A stretch of DNA of 64,000 nt from Pseudomonas alcaliphila JAB1 (GTDB lineage Bacteria > Pseudomonadota > Gammaproteobacteria > Pseudomonadales > Pseudomonadaceae): contig NZ_CP016162.1 of assembly GCF_001941865.1 (NCBI RefSeq), forward strand, positions 4,959,501 to 5,023,500, in the 5' to 3' direction. The notes under the pieces were generated by a model, which was not told the origin of the DNA, did no database searches, and was given only the letters and a program-made list of their open reading frames with translations. The translations under genes and the position numbers were made by a program. Below are positions 54,140 through 63,969 of this stretch, piece after piece. How positions within the stretch are numbered: the stretch's first letter is position 1; each line of letters begins with the position of its first letter.

Positions 54140-55587
54140 CACAGCATGCCTTGGCGAACGAAGTTTCGGCGCTGCCGTGTATAGATTAAGTAATTGGCGA
54201 TAAACACTACGGCGCTCGCCAGAGTGACGTAGCCCAAGCTGGTTAAGTCTGGTGCCTTGCCTTCCAGAATTACGTCGCGGTAGGCGCTGATCATCTGGGC
54301 CAGCGGGTTATATTGGAGCCACTGGGCAATACTGTCGGGCATACTGCGGTAGTCGTAAATCACTCCGGAGAGAAACATCAGTAGAGTCAACCCCGTGGCA
54401 ACCAGGTTGGCAAGGTCGCGAAAAAACGGAATGATCGCGGCAAGCAGCATGCCCAGGGCCAGCGTCAGCAGAAACTGGATCAGCAAGATGAGTGGCAACC
54501 AGAGCAGGTTCAAACTGATGGTCTGCAGATCGGTCAGCAGCCCCAGGCCAAGTAGACACAGCAGGGCCGGCAGTTGCTTGAAGGTGGACTGAAAAATGTT
54601 GACCAGAGGGAAGAAGGCCGGCGCGATGTTGGTGTTGAGCATCAGGGACTGACCGCCGATGATGCTGGTGGCGCTGGTAGAAATCGCCTTGGCGAACCAC
54701 ATCCATGGCACCAAACCACAGAGCAGGAACAGGCCGTAGTTTTCCGAACCGCTATGCAGTATCTGCCCGAACAGGAAGTAGTAGATAACCAAATGCAACA
54801 AGGGCTCGATGACTACCCATACATAGTTGAGGTGGGTGCGGGCCGATTCGGACTTCATGTTAAGCAGCGCTTTAGTCGTAACCAGTTGCATAAAGTGCAA
54901 CAAACCGACCCGGGCCGAGCGTTTGGCCGTCTGTAGGGGCTGCGCTGGAGCTAGCAACTCCGCACCATATTGTGCAGCCAGCCTGTAGCTACGGGCTTCT
55001 GTCGTCTTACCCTGATGCTTGCAGGCAACGCCCACTTGCCTGTAAGCATGGGCAAGCTCTGGCTTTAATTCGATCACCCGCTTCCAGCGATTTTCGGCTT
55101 GTGGCCAGTCTTCGCGCTTTTCAGCCAGCTCGGCATACTGAAGCCAAGGCTCGATACGCTCGCTGGCATGTTCACGCGCCTGTTGATTGAACGCTTCGGC
55201 GGCGTCGATGTTGCCCAGCTTCAGTTCCAGCTCGGCAGACTTACTCAGCAGTTGCCAGTGGTTCGGGCAATTCTTTCTCCCGTCAGCCAAGAAGGCGGAC
55301 TCCTGCTCGGAGTTATGACGCATGGCTGCCCATTCGGCACTGGTCAGCCATGCGGATGCCTGCCCGGCAAATAGGCGGCGCGCCTCAGCTAATAGCTCGC
55401 CAGCACTCTGTAAGTCTCCTTGTCGCATCATGCTAATTGCGCCCTGTATCCAGGGAGCTGGATATCCTTTGTATAGATCACGGTAGGTGCGCCAGAACTC
55501 ACTAGCCTCCGCCCAACGTTTTTCACGCATAGGCTTCATGCCCAGTTCAAAGGCAGCAGCAGGGGAAAGTAATTCGCTATTGGACAT
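54139..55587 (-). CDS. wzm: Polysaccharide ABC exporter permease (Wzm/KpsM) fused to an N-terminal TPR domain
   Basis: 482 aa, against ~260 for ordinary Wzm. Residues 1-~215 are helical TPR-like repeats (REKRWAEASEFWRTYRDLY, KLGNIDAAEAFNQQAREHA, EKREDWPQAENRWKRVIELKPELAHAYRQVG; parts quoted). From ~245 on is an ABC-2 membrane domain with six helices (SESARTHLNYVWVVIEPLLHLVIYYFLFG, PFFRDLANLVATGLTLLMFLSGVIY; parts quoted). The TPR part, facing the cytosol, may dock the synthesis enzymes or the glycan end. Forms the channel with Wzt. Confidence 0.92.
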   Translation of the reverse strand: MSNSELLSPAAAFELGMKPMREKRWAEASEFWRTYRDLYKGYPAPWIQGAISMMRQGDLQSAGELLAEARRLFAGQASAWLTSAEWAAMRHNSEQESAFLADGRKNCPNHWQLLSKSAELELKLGNIDAAEAFNQQAREHASERIEPWLQYAELAEKREDWPQAENRWKRVIELKPELAHAYRQVGVACKHQGKTTEARSYRLAAQYGAELLAPAQPLQTAKRSARVGLLHFMQLVTTKALLNMKSESARTHLNYVWVVIEPLLHLVIYYFLFGQILHSGSENYGLFLLCGLVPWMWFAKAISTSATSIIGGQSLMLNTNIAPAFFPLVNIFQSTFKQLPALLCLLGLGLLTDLQTISLNLLWLPLILLIQFLLTLALGMLLAAIIPFFRDLANLVATGLTLLMFLSGVIYDYRSMPDSIAQWLQYNPLAQMISAYRDVILEGKAPDLTSLGYVTLASAVVFIANYLIYTRQRRNFVRQGML

Positions 55588-55657
55588 TATTTAGTACTCG
55601 ATACAGATCAGGTATTCGGCCGACCTCATTACGGCCAGACCTGCGACGTCGGTCTAT

Positions 55658-56200
55658 TCAGTAAACATCAGCTTCAGATAAGCACGTGCCGAGACTGTCC
55701 TTACCGGAAAGGACGGGCAGCCCACTGTATGGCCATTGAATGCCGATTTGCGGATCATTCCAGTGAATGCAGCGCTCATGAGCGGGGGCGTAATAATCCG
55801 TTGTCTTATACAGAAACTCGGCGGTGTCCGTGAGCACAACAAAACCATGGGCAAAACCTTCCGGCACCCACAATTGGTGCTTGTTCTCCGCGCTTAAGTG
55901 GGCCCCCACCCAATGACCAAAGGTCGGTGATTTTTTACGGATATCCACTGCTACATCAAACACTTCGCCTTGCACTACGCGCACCAGCTTTCCTTGCGGT
56001 TGCTGAATCTGGTAATGAAGCCCACGCAGCACGCCTTTTACTGAGCGCGAGTGGTTGTCTTGTACAAAGGATACGGATCGCCCTACAGCTTCTTCGAATT
56101 GACGTTGGTTGAAGCTTTCATAAAAGAAACCTCGCTCATCACCAAATATCTTGGGCTCGAACAGGATTACGTCGGGGATGGCTAATGGTGTGGCGTTCAT
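55658..56200 (-). CDS. rfbC: dTDP-4-dehydrorhamnose 3,5-epimerase
   Basis: 180 aa from the ATG at 56200, sharing one base with the rfbA stop. Cupin epimerase with catalytic histidine and surroundings SVKGVLRGLHYQIQQPQGKLV (parts quoted), FDVAVDIRKKSPTFG, and PEGFAHGFVVL. Third step to dTDP-L-rhamnose. The longer open frame upstream (to 56329) is not used. Confidence 0.95.
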   Translation of the reverse strand: MNATPLAIPDVILFEPKIFGDERGFFYESFNQRQFEEAVGRSVSFVQDNHSRSVKGVLRGLHYQIQQPQGKLVRVVQGEVFDVAVDIRKKSPTFGHWVGAHLSAENKHQLWVPEGFAHGFVVLTDTAEFLYKTTDYYAPAHERCIHWNDPQIGIQWPYSGLPVLSGKDSLGTCLSEADVY

Positions 56201-57090
56201 CAGTAAATCGTCCCGCGCAGAAGGCGCTGAAGGTATTGGCCATAGCCGTTTTTGCAGAGCGGCACGGCTAGCTTTTCGAGTTCCTCGGCATTGATCCATT
56301 TCTGCCGAAAGGCAATTTCTTCCGGGCAAGCGACTTTCAGGCCCTGGCGGTTTTCAAGGGTGGCGATGAACTGACTGGCCTCCAGCAGCGACTCATGGGT
56401 GCCGGTATCCAGCCAGGCGTATCCGCGTCCCATGATTTCAACGATGAGTTGGCCCTGCTCCAGGTAGAGGCGATTGAGGTCGGTGATTTCCAGTTCGCCA
56501 CGCGGGGAGGGTTTGAGGCTTTTGGCCAGCTCCACGACCTGATTGTCATAGAAGTAGAGGCCGGTAACGGCATAGCTGGATTTCGGCGCCGTCGGTTTCT
56601 CTTCAAGGCTGATGGCCTTGCCCTGATCATCGAACTCGACCACGCCATAACGCTCGGGGTCATGTACGTGGTAAGCGAACACACTGGCGCCGTGCTCGCG
56701 CGACATCGCGCTCGTTAGCAGCTCCTGGAAATGATGGCCATGGTAGATGTTGTCACCCAGCACCAACGCCGCCAGATCGTTGCCAATGAACGCTTCACCG
56801 ATCAGAAAAGCCTGGGCCAACCCATCCGGCGATGCCTGCACGGCGTAGGAAAGGCTGAGCCCCCACTTGCTACCGTCGCCCAATAGCTGTTCGAAACGCG
56901 GGGTGTCTTGTGGCGTGGAAATGATCAGGATTTCACGAATACCCGCCAGCATCAGGGTGGTCAGCGGGTAATAGATCATCGGCTTGTCGTAAACCGGCAG
57001 GAGCTGCTTGGAGATCGCCAGGGTCGCAGGGTGCAGACGAGTGCCTGAACCGCCTGCCAGGATGATGCCTTTACGTTTTAGCATGTTCAT
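56200..57090 (-). CDS. rfbA: Glucose-1-phosphate thymidylyltransferase
   Basis: 296 aa from the ATG at 57090, which overlaps the rfbD stop (ATGA). Signature [18 protein letters not shown], then [22 protein letters not shown] and [12 protein letters not shown]. Makes dTDP-glucose, first step of dTDP-L-rhamnose synthesis. Confidence 0.96.
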   Translation of the reverse strand: MNMLKRKGIILAGGSGTRLHPATLAISKQLLPVYDKPMIYYPLTTLMLAGIREILIISTPQDTPRFEQLLGDGSKWGLSLSYAVQASPDGLAQAFLIGEAFIGNDLAALVLGDNIYHGHHFQELLTSAMSREHGASVFAYHVHDPERYGVVEFDDQGKAISLEEKPTAPKSSYAVTGLYFYDNQVVELAKSLKPSPRGELEITDLNRLYLEQGQLIVEIMGRGYAWLDTGTHESLLEASQFIATLENRQGLKVACPEEIAFRQKWINAEELEKLAVPLCKNGYGQYLQRLLRGTIY

Positions 57091-57983
57091 TTCTCTAGTA
57101 CTTCTGTGAGCATCCGTGCGACACCGACTTGCCACTCAGGCAAGTTCAGCGCAAAGGCCTTTTGCAGTTTCTGTGTATCGAGTCGTGAATTGTTCGGCCG
57201 TTTGGCCGGGGTCGGATAGGCGCTGCTGGGGATAGCCGCAACCTGGTTGCCGTGTACCTTGAGGTCGACACCTTCGGCCGCTGCCCGCTCCAGAACGAAG
57301 CGTGCATAGGCATGCCAGTTGGTTTCGCCGGATGCGGCAAGGTGATACAGCCCGCCCAACTGGGGCTGTTTCAGGGTCGAACGAATGAGATGTGCGCTGA
57401 TATCTGCCAGCAGTTCAGCCCCGGTCGGCGCACCGAACTGGTCAGCAATCACGCTGAGGCTATCGCGCTCACGGGCCAGACGCAGCATGGTCTTGGCGAA
57501 GTTGTTGCCACGCGCGGCGTATACCCAACTGGTGCGCAGGATCAAATGCAGGCAGCCACTTGCCTGGATTGCGCGCTCGCCAGCCAGCTTGCTGGCACCG
57601 TATTGATTGAGGGGCGCAACAGCATCCGTTTCGCACCAGGGGCGTTCACCGTCGCCGGCAAACACGTAGTCGGTGGAGTAGTGCACCAGCAAACTACCCA
57701 ACTGCTTGGCCTCGCGAGCCAATACGGCAACGGCCTCGGCATTCACCCGGAAGGCCAGGTCAGTCTCGCTCTCGGCCTTGTCAACGGCGGTGTAGGCGGC
57801 TGCATTGACGATCACATCCGGCGCGAAACGCTGCACGGTCTTTGCCAGGCCGTCGAGATCACACAGGTCTCCGCAGTAGTCGCTGCTTTTGGAGTCAAGC
57901 GCAAGCACGCTGCCCAATGGGGCCAGGCTACGTTGCAGCTCCCAGCCAACCTGGCCGTTTTTACCTAGCAGCAATATGTTCAT
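57087..57983 (-). CDS. rfbD: dTDP-4-dehydrorhamnose reductase
   Basis: 298 aa from the ATG at 57983, overlapping the rfbB stop (ATGA). SDR with [40 protein letters not shown] and the YxxxK motif [10 protein letters not shown]. Last step to dTDP-L-rhamnose. Confidence 0.96.
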   Translation of the reverse strand: MNILLLGKNGQVGWELQRSLAPLGSVLALDSKSSDYCGDLCDLDGLAKTVQRFAPDVIVNAAAYTAVDKAESETDLAFRVNAEAVAVLAREAKQLGSLLVHYSTDYVFAGDGERPWCETDAVAPLNQYGASKLAGERAIQASGCLHLILRTSWVYAARGNNFAKTMLRLARERDSLSVIADQFGAPTGAELLADISAHLIRSTLKQPQLGGLYHLAASGETNWHAYARFVLERAAAEGVDLKVHGNQVAAIPSSAYPTPAKRPNNSRLDTQKLQKAFALNLPEWQVGVARMLTEVLEK

Positions 57984-59050
57984 GCACTGCGCCCGCGATA
58001 GTTGGTTTCCATCCATTGGCGGTAATCGCCAGACAGCACGTTGTTCACCCAGGTTTGGTTATCCAGATACCACTGCACTGTCTTGCGGATACCGGTTTCA
58101 AAGGTTTCGGCGGGTTTCCAGCCTAGCTCAGTGGCCAGTTTGGTCGCATCGATCGCATAGCGCCGGTCATGCCCGGGGCGATCGGTAACGTAGGCAATCT
58201 GCTGCTGATACGGCTGGCCATCGGCGCGGGGACGCAGCTCGTCCAGCAGGGCACACACAGTGCGCACGATTTCCAGGTTGGGCTTCTCGTTCCAGCCACC
58301 CACGTTGTAGGTCTCGCCCAGCACGCCAGCTTCAAGCACGCGGCGGATGGCACTGCAGTGATCCTTGACGTAAAGCCAGTCGCGGATCTGCTGGCCGTCG
58401 CCATACACCGGCAGAGGCTTACCGGCCAGGGCGTTGACGATCATCAGCGGGATGAGCTTTTCCGGGAAATGATACGGCCCATAGTTGTTCGAGCAATTGG
58501 TGGTGAGCACCGGCAGGCCGTAGGTGTGATGGTAGGCACGCACCAAATGGTCGCTGGCCGCCTTACTGGCCGAATACGGGCTGTTTGGTTCGTACTGATG
58601 TTTTTCGGTGAACGCCGGCTCGGCTTTGCCCAAAGAGCCGTAGACCTCGTCTGTCGACACATGGAGGAAACGAAACGCCTGCTGCGCCTGCGGCTCGAGC
58701 GCCTTCCAATAAGCACGTACAGCTTCCAACAGACGGAAGGTGCCGACGATGTTGGTCTCGATAAAATCTTCCGGCCCGTGGATGGATCGGTCGACATGAG
58801 ATTCCGCAGCAAAATTGAGAATGGCCCGTGGCTGATGTTCAGCCAGCAGACGCGCCACCAGGGCGCTGTCACCAATATCGCCCTGAACAAACAGATGCCT
58901 GGCATCACCCTCCAGGCTGGCGAGGTTCTCCAGGTTGCCGGCATACGTCAGTTTATCCAGGTTGACCACCGGCTCATCGGACTGGGCCAGCCAGTCGAGC
59001 ACGAAATTACTGCCGATGAAGCCGGCTCCGCCGGTTACAAGAATAGTCAT
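57980..59050 (-). CDS. rfbB: dTDP-glucose 4,6-dehydratase
   Basis: 356 aa. [42 protein letters not shown] and [20 protein letters not shown] (catalytic Tyr/Lys). Second step of dTDP-L-rhamnose synthesis. It begins 3 bases after the upstream glycosyltransferase stop; the BDAC order is the usual one in pseudomonads. Confidence 0.97.
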   Translation of the reverse strand: MTILVTGGAGFIGSNFVLDWLAQSDEPVVNLDKLTYAGNLENLASLEGDARHLFVQGDIGDSALVARLLAEHQPRAILNFAAESHVDRSIHGPEDFIETNIVGTFRLLEAVRAYWKALEPQAQQAFRFLHVSTDEVYGSLGKAEPAFTEKHQYEPNSPYSASKAASDHLVRAYHHTYGLPVLTTNCSNNYGPYHFPEKLIPLMIVNALAGKPLPVYGDGQQIRDWLYVKDHCSAIRRVLEAGVLGETYNVGGWNEKPNLEIVRTVCALLDELRPRADGQPYQQQIAYVTDRPGHDRRYAIDATKLATELGWKPAETFETGIRKTVQWYLDNQTWVNNVLSGDYRQWMETNYRGRSA

Positions 59051-59053
59051 GCG

Positions 59054-60094
59054 TCAGATTTTCCCGAGAATAGCCGCAGCGATCAGGCCAATATTGCCCA
59101 GCAGTGTTTGGCGGTAGATACCGCTGCGTTTGAGATGGATAAGACGAGGAATAAGGCTCATACCCCGGGCATGAGCAAAGCGCTGAAGTATTTCCCGGTT
59201 TTCGGGTGTCAGCCTGTGTTCTAGCGTGAGTAGCGCAGAGATGTTGCAATCATTCCAGTGCTTGAAGCGCCCCAGAAACAGCATACGGATACGTTTGAAA
59301 CGAGCTGCCCAGTTGGAGTTGGTGCCCACCAGGTTACCGCCGTGCTGGCGATAGCGCAGTGTGGGCTTGCTGTCATAGAACACGCGACCGCCACAGCCCG
59401 TCACAACCATGTAGGCCCACCAATCGTGGGTGATCACGGACTTGTTTGCCCCGGCTTCGCGCAAGAGTTCTCGCGCAGCATTGTTGAACACCATGGTGTT
59501 GCCACCACCGATGTTCTGTATCAAGGCATTGGCGAAAGCAGGAGTTTTGGTAAACAGTGGTGATATACCGATTTCATTATTCTCGGCATCAACCAATCGG
59601 GTGCGCGAGCAGTACAAAGCCGGAACACTGGGGGGCACAGTGGTAAGCCACTGCAATGCCCTCGATAATTTATCAGCCTCCCACACATCATCTTGATCTG
59701 AATAGGCATAGAAGTCTGCTTCGACACCGGCTCTGCAGGTTAGCGATAGGAAGTTGGCAGCAAAACCCTCCGCAGGCCCAAAATGAATGGATAAACGACC
59801 AGCAGGCCATTGCGCCTTGTACGCCATGAGAATGGAGTGCGTATTGTCCTTAGACCCATCATCGGAGGCCCAGACTTCCCAATTGCCATGGGACTGAGTT
59901 GCAAAGGAGTCTAACTGTTCTGCCAGATAACGCTGGCCATGATAGGTGCACAGGAGAATGGCAACCTTGGGCATCTGCTCATGGTGCTCCGGTGGGAATA
60001 CGGCCACCGTTATTCCAGCGGCATCAGCTTCATCACTGGAAGAGACCGAATCTATATTTTCGGAGTTGGGAGAAGGTACTTTCAGCTGTTCCAT
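59054..60094 (-). CDS. GT2 glycosyltransferase (probable rhamnosyltransferase)
   Basis: 346 aa from the ATG at 60094, six bases after AGGT; the ATG at 60100 is the alternative. GT-A fold: VAILLCTYHGQRYLAEQLDSFATQSHGNWEVWASDDGSKDNT (parts quoted) with the DDGS nucleotide site, AYSDQDDVW as the DxD-type motif, and HDWWAYMVVTGCGG. Resembles RfbF/WbbL-like rhamnosyltransferases, fitting the neighbouring rml genes. First gene of the polysaccharide operon, so the promoter lies in the 600 bp to its right. Confidence 0.88.
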   Translation of the reverse strand: MEQLKVPSPNSENIDSVSSSDEADAAGITVAVFPPEHHEQMPKVAILLCTYHGQRYLAEQLDSFATQSHGNWEVWASDDGSKDNTHSILMAYKAQWPAGRLSIHFGPAEGFAANFLSLTCRAGVEADFYAYSDQDDVWEADKLSRALQWLTTVPPSVPALYCSRTRLVDAENNEIGISPLFTKTPAFANALIQNIGGGNTMVFNNAARELLREAGANKSVITHDWWAYMVVTGCGGRVFYDSKPTLRYRQHGGNLVGTNSNWAARFKRIRMLFLGRFKHWNDCNISALLTLEHRLTPENREILQRFAHARGMSLIPRLIHLKRSGIYRQTLLGNIGLIAAAILGKI

Positions 60095-60496
60095 CAACAT
60101 ACCTAGTAATCAGGCACCTAAAGGTGCAACCCTTTTACACTGAAAGCTTTTAAAAACATCACCTGAGAACACTCCTATCAGACCAAGTCATACGCAGACG
60201 CAAAACGGATAGTCATTGCCCCCCTACGAAACGCAAGCGAGTCTCGCGAAATGCGACTGATTTCGCCGCGCGCCAGCTTGTTCAGCGCATAAAATCATAG
60301 CCGGCTCGCCACCTAACAGGGATCACAGTCTGAATCCTTCATCGGCACCATCTTACACAAACCAGGCCTTGTGTAGAGCACCACTTGTCCTGCGCAGCCC
60401 TCCAAGGACAACCGCCGATTATACATCGCTCAGGAAACAAATTGCGTCAGCAACGCCGACTTAATAACCAACGGTGGTTAGTTGGCACCTTAGTGC

Positions 60497-60673
60497 ATGG
60501 CGCATGGTGCAATAGCTATCATCAGCGGCCGTCAAGGCCGAGCTGATCGACAGGTTGCTGCAGGGGGCACCTACCGCCTGAACAACCAGGGCAAGCCCCG
60601 CTGGTTCGGCCTCTCCAGCACTATCGCCGAGCGTCTGCGCGCGGCCGGCGCACATCACCGGCCGCGCGCTTAA
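60497..60673 (+). pseudogene. Short frameshifted coding remnant
   Basis: A 58-codon frame whose second half (GTYRLNNQGKPRWFGLSST, then IAERLRAAGAHHRPRA) has protein-like composition and Pseudomonas codon use. A shift at the G run 60563-60567 would join it to an upstream frame reading AVKAELIDRLLQ, a plausible helix. I read it as the frameshifted 3' end of a lost gene; family not recognised. No ribosome-binding site is seen. Confidence 0.35.
60637..60669. terminator. GC-rich hairpin upstream of dctB
   Basis: Perfect 12-bp arms GCGCGCGGCCGG / CCGGCCGCGCGC with a 9-base loop. No U run follows. It may terminate or stabilise a transcript entering from the left. Confidence 0.55.
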
Positions 60674-60710
60674 CGTGCATAATGCGCCGATCATTTCTAC
60701 ACGGTTTGCC

Positions 60711-62525
60711 ATGAGCACGAACACTGCCACTCCCCGTCGCCTGCGCTGGCGCAGCCTCGTGCTGTTGGCGCTGCTGCTTGCGCCACTGCTGTGGCCCGTT
60801 CACTTCCTGGCCGAGCGCTACTACCGCGAAGTGCTGATCGAACAGAACCGGCAAACCCTCGATCTGTATGTGGCCAACCTGCTCGGCACGCTACGCCGCT
60901 ACGAAGTACTGCCGCAGATTCTTGGCGATCTGCCGGGCCTGCGCGCCGCTCTGCACGCTCCCGAAGACCCGGCCGCGCTGGACAACGCCAACCGCCTCCT
61001 GGCCCGTGTAAAAAGCCAGACCGGTGCCGACGTGATCTACCTGATGAACCCGCGTGGCGTCACCCTGGCCGCCTCCAACTGGGACAAACCCGACAGCTTC
61101 GTCGCCGGCAACTTCGCCTTTCGCCCGTATTTTCGTGAAGCGCTGGCCGGGCGTCTGGGACGCTTCTTCGGCCTGGGTACAACGTCCGGCAAGCGTGGTT
61201 ACTACTTCGCCTACCCGGTGCGCGAGGACGACCACAATATCGGCGCACTGGTGGTCAAGGTCGACCTCGACCACACCGAAACGCTGTGGGGCAACACGCC
61301 TGAACAGTTGCTGGTGACCGATACCAACGGCGTGGTCATCCTCACCTCGCGCCCGGACTGGCGCTTTCACGCCAGTCGCCCGCTGGACCGCGTCGAGCAA
61401 TCGGCCATCGCCGCCAACCAGCCCTACCCGACCCAGGCGCCGCCCCTGCTCGATATCGATCCCAACGCCTGGCTGACACAAAGCCGCGCTCTGGAAGAAA
61501 CCGGCTGGACGGTGAGCATTCTCGCCCCGCGTATCCTCCTCGACCGCCCCGTGCGCAGCGCCGTGGCCGTGGGAGCGGCAGCCTTGCTGGCGCTGCTGTT
61601 GCTGCTCGGCCTGTTGATTTTGCGCCGTCGCCATTACCTCGAACGCATCGCCCTCGACGCCCGCGCCAAGGCCGAACTGGAACAGCGCGTGGCCGAACGC
61701 ACGCAGGATCTGGAGCTGCTCAACAGCCGCCTCAAGCAGGAAGTGCTCGAGCGTGAACAGGCCCAGCAGGAACTGGTGCGCGCTCAGGACGAACTGGTTC
61801 AGGCCGGCAAACTGTCGGCGCTCGGTACCATGAGCGCCAGCATCAGCCACGAACTCAATCAACCGCTGGGGGCGATCCGCAGTTACGCCGAAAATGCCAG
61901 CACCCTGCTCGATCACCAGCGCAGCGACGATGCTCGCGCCAACCTCAAGCTGATCAGCGAGCTGACCGAGCGCATGGCCTCGATCATCACCCATTTGCGC
62001 GCCTTTGCCCGCCGCGACCGCCACGCGCCGGAGCGGGTTGCCTTGCAGCCAGCACTGGACGATGCCCTGGCGCTGCTGGCCAAGCGCCGCCGGGCCATGG
62101 ATGTAGAGCTGATTCGCGACCTGCCGGACGCCACCCTCTGGGTCCAGGCCGGCGAGACGCGGCTGCGTCAGGTGCTGGGCAATCTGCTCGGCAATGCGCT
62201 CGATGCGTTGATCGATAAGGCACCACCTAGACGCATCTGGATCAGCATCGAGCATCAAGCCGAGCACCTCCACCTGCTGCTGCGTGACAATGGCCCCGGC
62301 TTCTCGCCCGAATCACTGGCGCGCGCGCGCGAGCCCTTCTTCACCACCAAGACCAGCGCTCAGGGCCTGGGGCTGGGCCTGGCCATCTGCGATAGTCTGG
62401 TGCGTGCGCTGGACGGCGAACTGCTGCTGGCCAATCATCCGGCCGGCGGCGCGCTGATCACCCTGCGCCTGCGCCTGGCCAGCCCCGGCGTCAACCTGCA
62501 ACCCTCAGAGGACCCTTCGCCATGA
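60711..62525 (+). CDS. dctB: DctB-type C4-dicarboxylate sensor histidine kinase
   Basis: 604 aa from the ATG at 60711. Membrane helices at ~10-32 and ~280-305 flank a periplasmic double-PAS/Cache sensor domain (MNPRGVTLAASNWDKPDSFVAGNFAFRPYF, parts quoted). A coiled linker (~320-370) leads to the phosphoacceptor helix SASISHELNQPLGAIRSYAENA and the ATPase motifs LGNLLGNALDAL, DNGPGFS, TTKTSAQGLGLGLAI. Senses succinate, fumarate or malate and phosphorylates DctD. The stop overlaps the dctD start (ATGA). Confidence 0.93.
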   Translation: MSTNTATPRRLRWRSLVLLALLLAPLLWPVHFLAERYYREVLIEQNRQTLDLYVANLLGTLRRYEVLPQILGDLPGLRAALHAPEDPAALDNANRLLARVKSQTGADVIYLMNPRGVTLAASNWDKPDSFVAGNFAFRPYFREALAGRLGRFFGLGTTSGKRGYYFAYPVREDDHNIGALVVKVDLDHTETLWGNTPEQLLVTDTNGVVILTSRPDWRFHASRPLDRVEQSAIAANQPYPTQAPPLLDIDPNAWLTQSRALEETGWTVSILAPRILLDRPVRSAVAVGAAALLALLLLLGLLILRRRHYLERIALDARAKAELEQRVAERTQDLELLNSRLKQEVLEREQAQQELVRAQDELVQAGKLSALGTMSASISHELNQPLGAIRSYAENASTLLDHQRSDDARANLKLISELTERMASIITHLRAFARRDRHAPERVALQPALDDALALLAKRRRAMDVELIRDLPDATLWVQAGETRLRQVLGNLLGNALDALIDKAPPRRIWISIEHQAEHLHLLLRDNGPGFSPESLARAREPFFTTKTSAQGLGLGLAICDSLVRALDGELLLANHPAGGALITLRLRLASPGVNLQPSEDPSP

Positions 62526-63907
62526 CCAGCGACAGCGCCATCGACAGCCGCATTCAGGTACTGCTGATCGACGACGACGCCCATCTGCGCCAGGCACTCA
62601 GCCAGACGCTCGACCTGGCCGGGCTCAAGGTCATCAGCCTGGGCGATGCGCAGGGTCTGGCCGCGCGCATTCCCGCTGGCTGGCCAGGCGTGGTGGTCAG
62701 CGATATCCGCATGCCCGGCATCGATGGCCTGCAATTGCTGCAGCAATTGCAGGCCATCGATGCCGAGCTGCCCGTGCTGCTGATCACTGGCCACGGTGAC
62801 GTGCCGCTGGCCGTGCAGGCGATGCGCGCCGGCGCCTACGACTTCCTGGAAAAACCTTTCGCCAACGATGACCTGCTCGACAGCGTACGCCGCGCGCTGG
62901 AGCTGCGCCGCCTGGTGCTGGACAACCGCAGCCTGCGTATGGCGCTCAATGACCGCCAGCAACTGTCCAGCCGCCTGGTTGGCCAATCGCCGGCCATGCA
63001 ACGCCTGCGCGAACAGATCGGTGCACTGGCCAGCATCGCCACCGATGTACTGATTCTCGGCGAGACCGGCGCCGGCAAAGAGGTGGTCGCACGCGCCCTG
63101 CACGATCTGTCCAACCGCCGCGAAGGGCCCTTCGTCGCCATCAACGCCGGTGCACTGGCCGAGTCGGTGGTGGAAAGCGAGCTGTTCGGCCATGAGGCCG
63201 GCGCCTTCACCGGCGCGCAGAAACGGCGTATCGGCAAGTTCGAGTTCGCCAACGGCGGCACCCTGTTCCTCGACGAGATCGAGAGCATGAGCATGGATGT
63301 GCAGGTCAAGCTGCTGCGCCTGCTGCAGGAGCGCGTGGTCGAGCGCCTCGGTGGTAATCAGCTGATCCCGCTGGATATCCGCGTGATCGCCGCGACCAAG
63401 GAAGATCTGCGCCAGGCCGCCGATGCCGGGCGCTTCCGCGCCGACCTCTACTACCGCCTCAACGTCGCGCCGTTGTCCATCCCGCCGCTGCGCGAGCGCG
63501 GCGAGGATGCCCTGCTGCTGTTCCAGCACTTTGCCGATGGCGCGGCCGCCCGCCACGCCCTGGCCCCGCGTGAGCTGCAGCCGGGGCAGCGCGCCTTGCT
63601 GCTGCGTCACCCCTGGCCGGGCAACGTGCGTGAGTTGCAGAACGCCGCCGAACGCTTCGCCCTGGGCCTGGAGCTGGCGCTCGACAGCAACGCGCCAAAC
63701 CTGCCACCGGTCAACGGCGGCCTCAGTGAACAGGTCGAAGCCTTCGAGCGCGCCTTGATCGCCGCCGAGCTGAGCCGCCCGCACGGCTCGCTACGCAGCC
63801 TAGCCGAAGCGCTGGGTGTGCCGCGCAAGACGTTGCACGACAAGCTGCGCAAACATGGGCTGAATTTCTCAGGTGCTGGCGGAAGCTCGCCAGAGGACTT
63901 CGACTGA
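62522..63907 (+). CDS. dctD: DctD-type sigma-54-dependent response regulator
   Basis: 461 aa. Receiver domain 1-~125 with acidic pocket [11 protein letters not shown] and phosphoacceptor Asp61 in [13 protein letters not shown]+ domain ~150-380: Walker [15 protein letters not shown], the sigma-54 contact motif GAFTGA in [12 protein letters not shown], Walker [13 protein letters not shown]-terminal Fis-type helix-turn-helix [20 protein letters not shown]. Activates dicarboxylate transport genes with DctB. Confidence 0.95.
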   Translation: MTSDSAIDSRIQVLLIDDDAHLRQALSQTLDLAGLKVISLGDAQGLAARIPAGWPGVVVSDIRMPGIDGLQLLQQLQAIDAELPVLLITGHGDVPLAVQAMRAGAYDFLEKPFANDDLLDSVRRALELRRLVLDNRSLRMALNDRQQLSSRLVGQSPAMQRLREQIGALASIATDVLILGETGAGKEVVARALHDLSNRREGPFVAINAGALAESVVESELFGHEAGAFTGAQKRRIGKFEFANGGTLFLDEIESMSMDVQVKLLRLLQERVVERLGGNQLIPLDIRVIAATKEDLRQAADAGRFRADLYYRLNVAPLSIPPLRERGEDALLLFQHFADGAAARHALAPRELQPGQRALLLRHPWPGNVRELQNAAERFALGLELALDSNAPNLPPVNGGLSEQVEAFERALIAAELSRPHGSLRSLAEALGVPRKTLHDKLRKHGLNFSGAGGSSPEDFD

Positions 63908-63949
63908 CTGGCGACAAACCGCCAATTTCGTCCTTCCAGACACACCGCT

Positions 63950-63969
63950 GGCGGGCTCGCACGCCCGCC
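63950..63969 (+). terminator. Short GC hairpin after dctD
   Basis: GGCGGGC / GCCCGCC with a six-base loop, 42 bases after the dctD stop. No U run; the region to base 64000 has no gene. Confidence 0.45.

Larger units (their letters stand above)
60101..60710. promoter_or_regulatory. Divergent control region between the polysaccharide operon and dctB
   Basis: About 600 bp. The left part (60101-60490) has lower GC and no gene; it must carry the promoter of the ~19-kb minus-strand operon. A small hairpin GCGAAAT...ATTTCGC lies near 60246-60270. The right part holds a short gene-like remnant (60497-60673) and a strong GC hairpin just before dctB. No clear sigma-70 or sigma-54 promoter was identified by eye. 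Confidence 0.5.

Noticed and set aside
60571..60578. GGCGGTAG on the minus strand upstream of the polysaccharide operon, identical to the 8-base ops element used by RfaH
   Set aside because: About two such 8-mers are expected by chance on both strands of a 64-kb window. The rest of the JUMPstart consensus is absent, and it lies inside a coding remnant.
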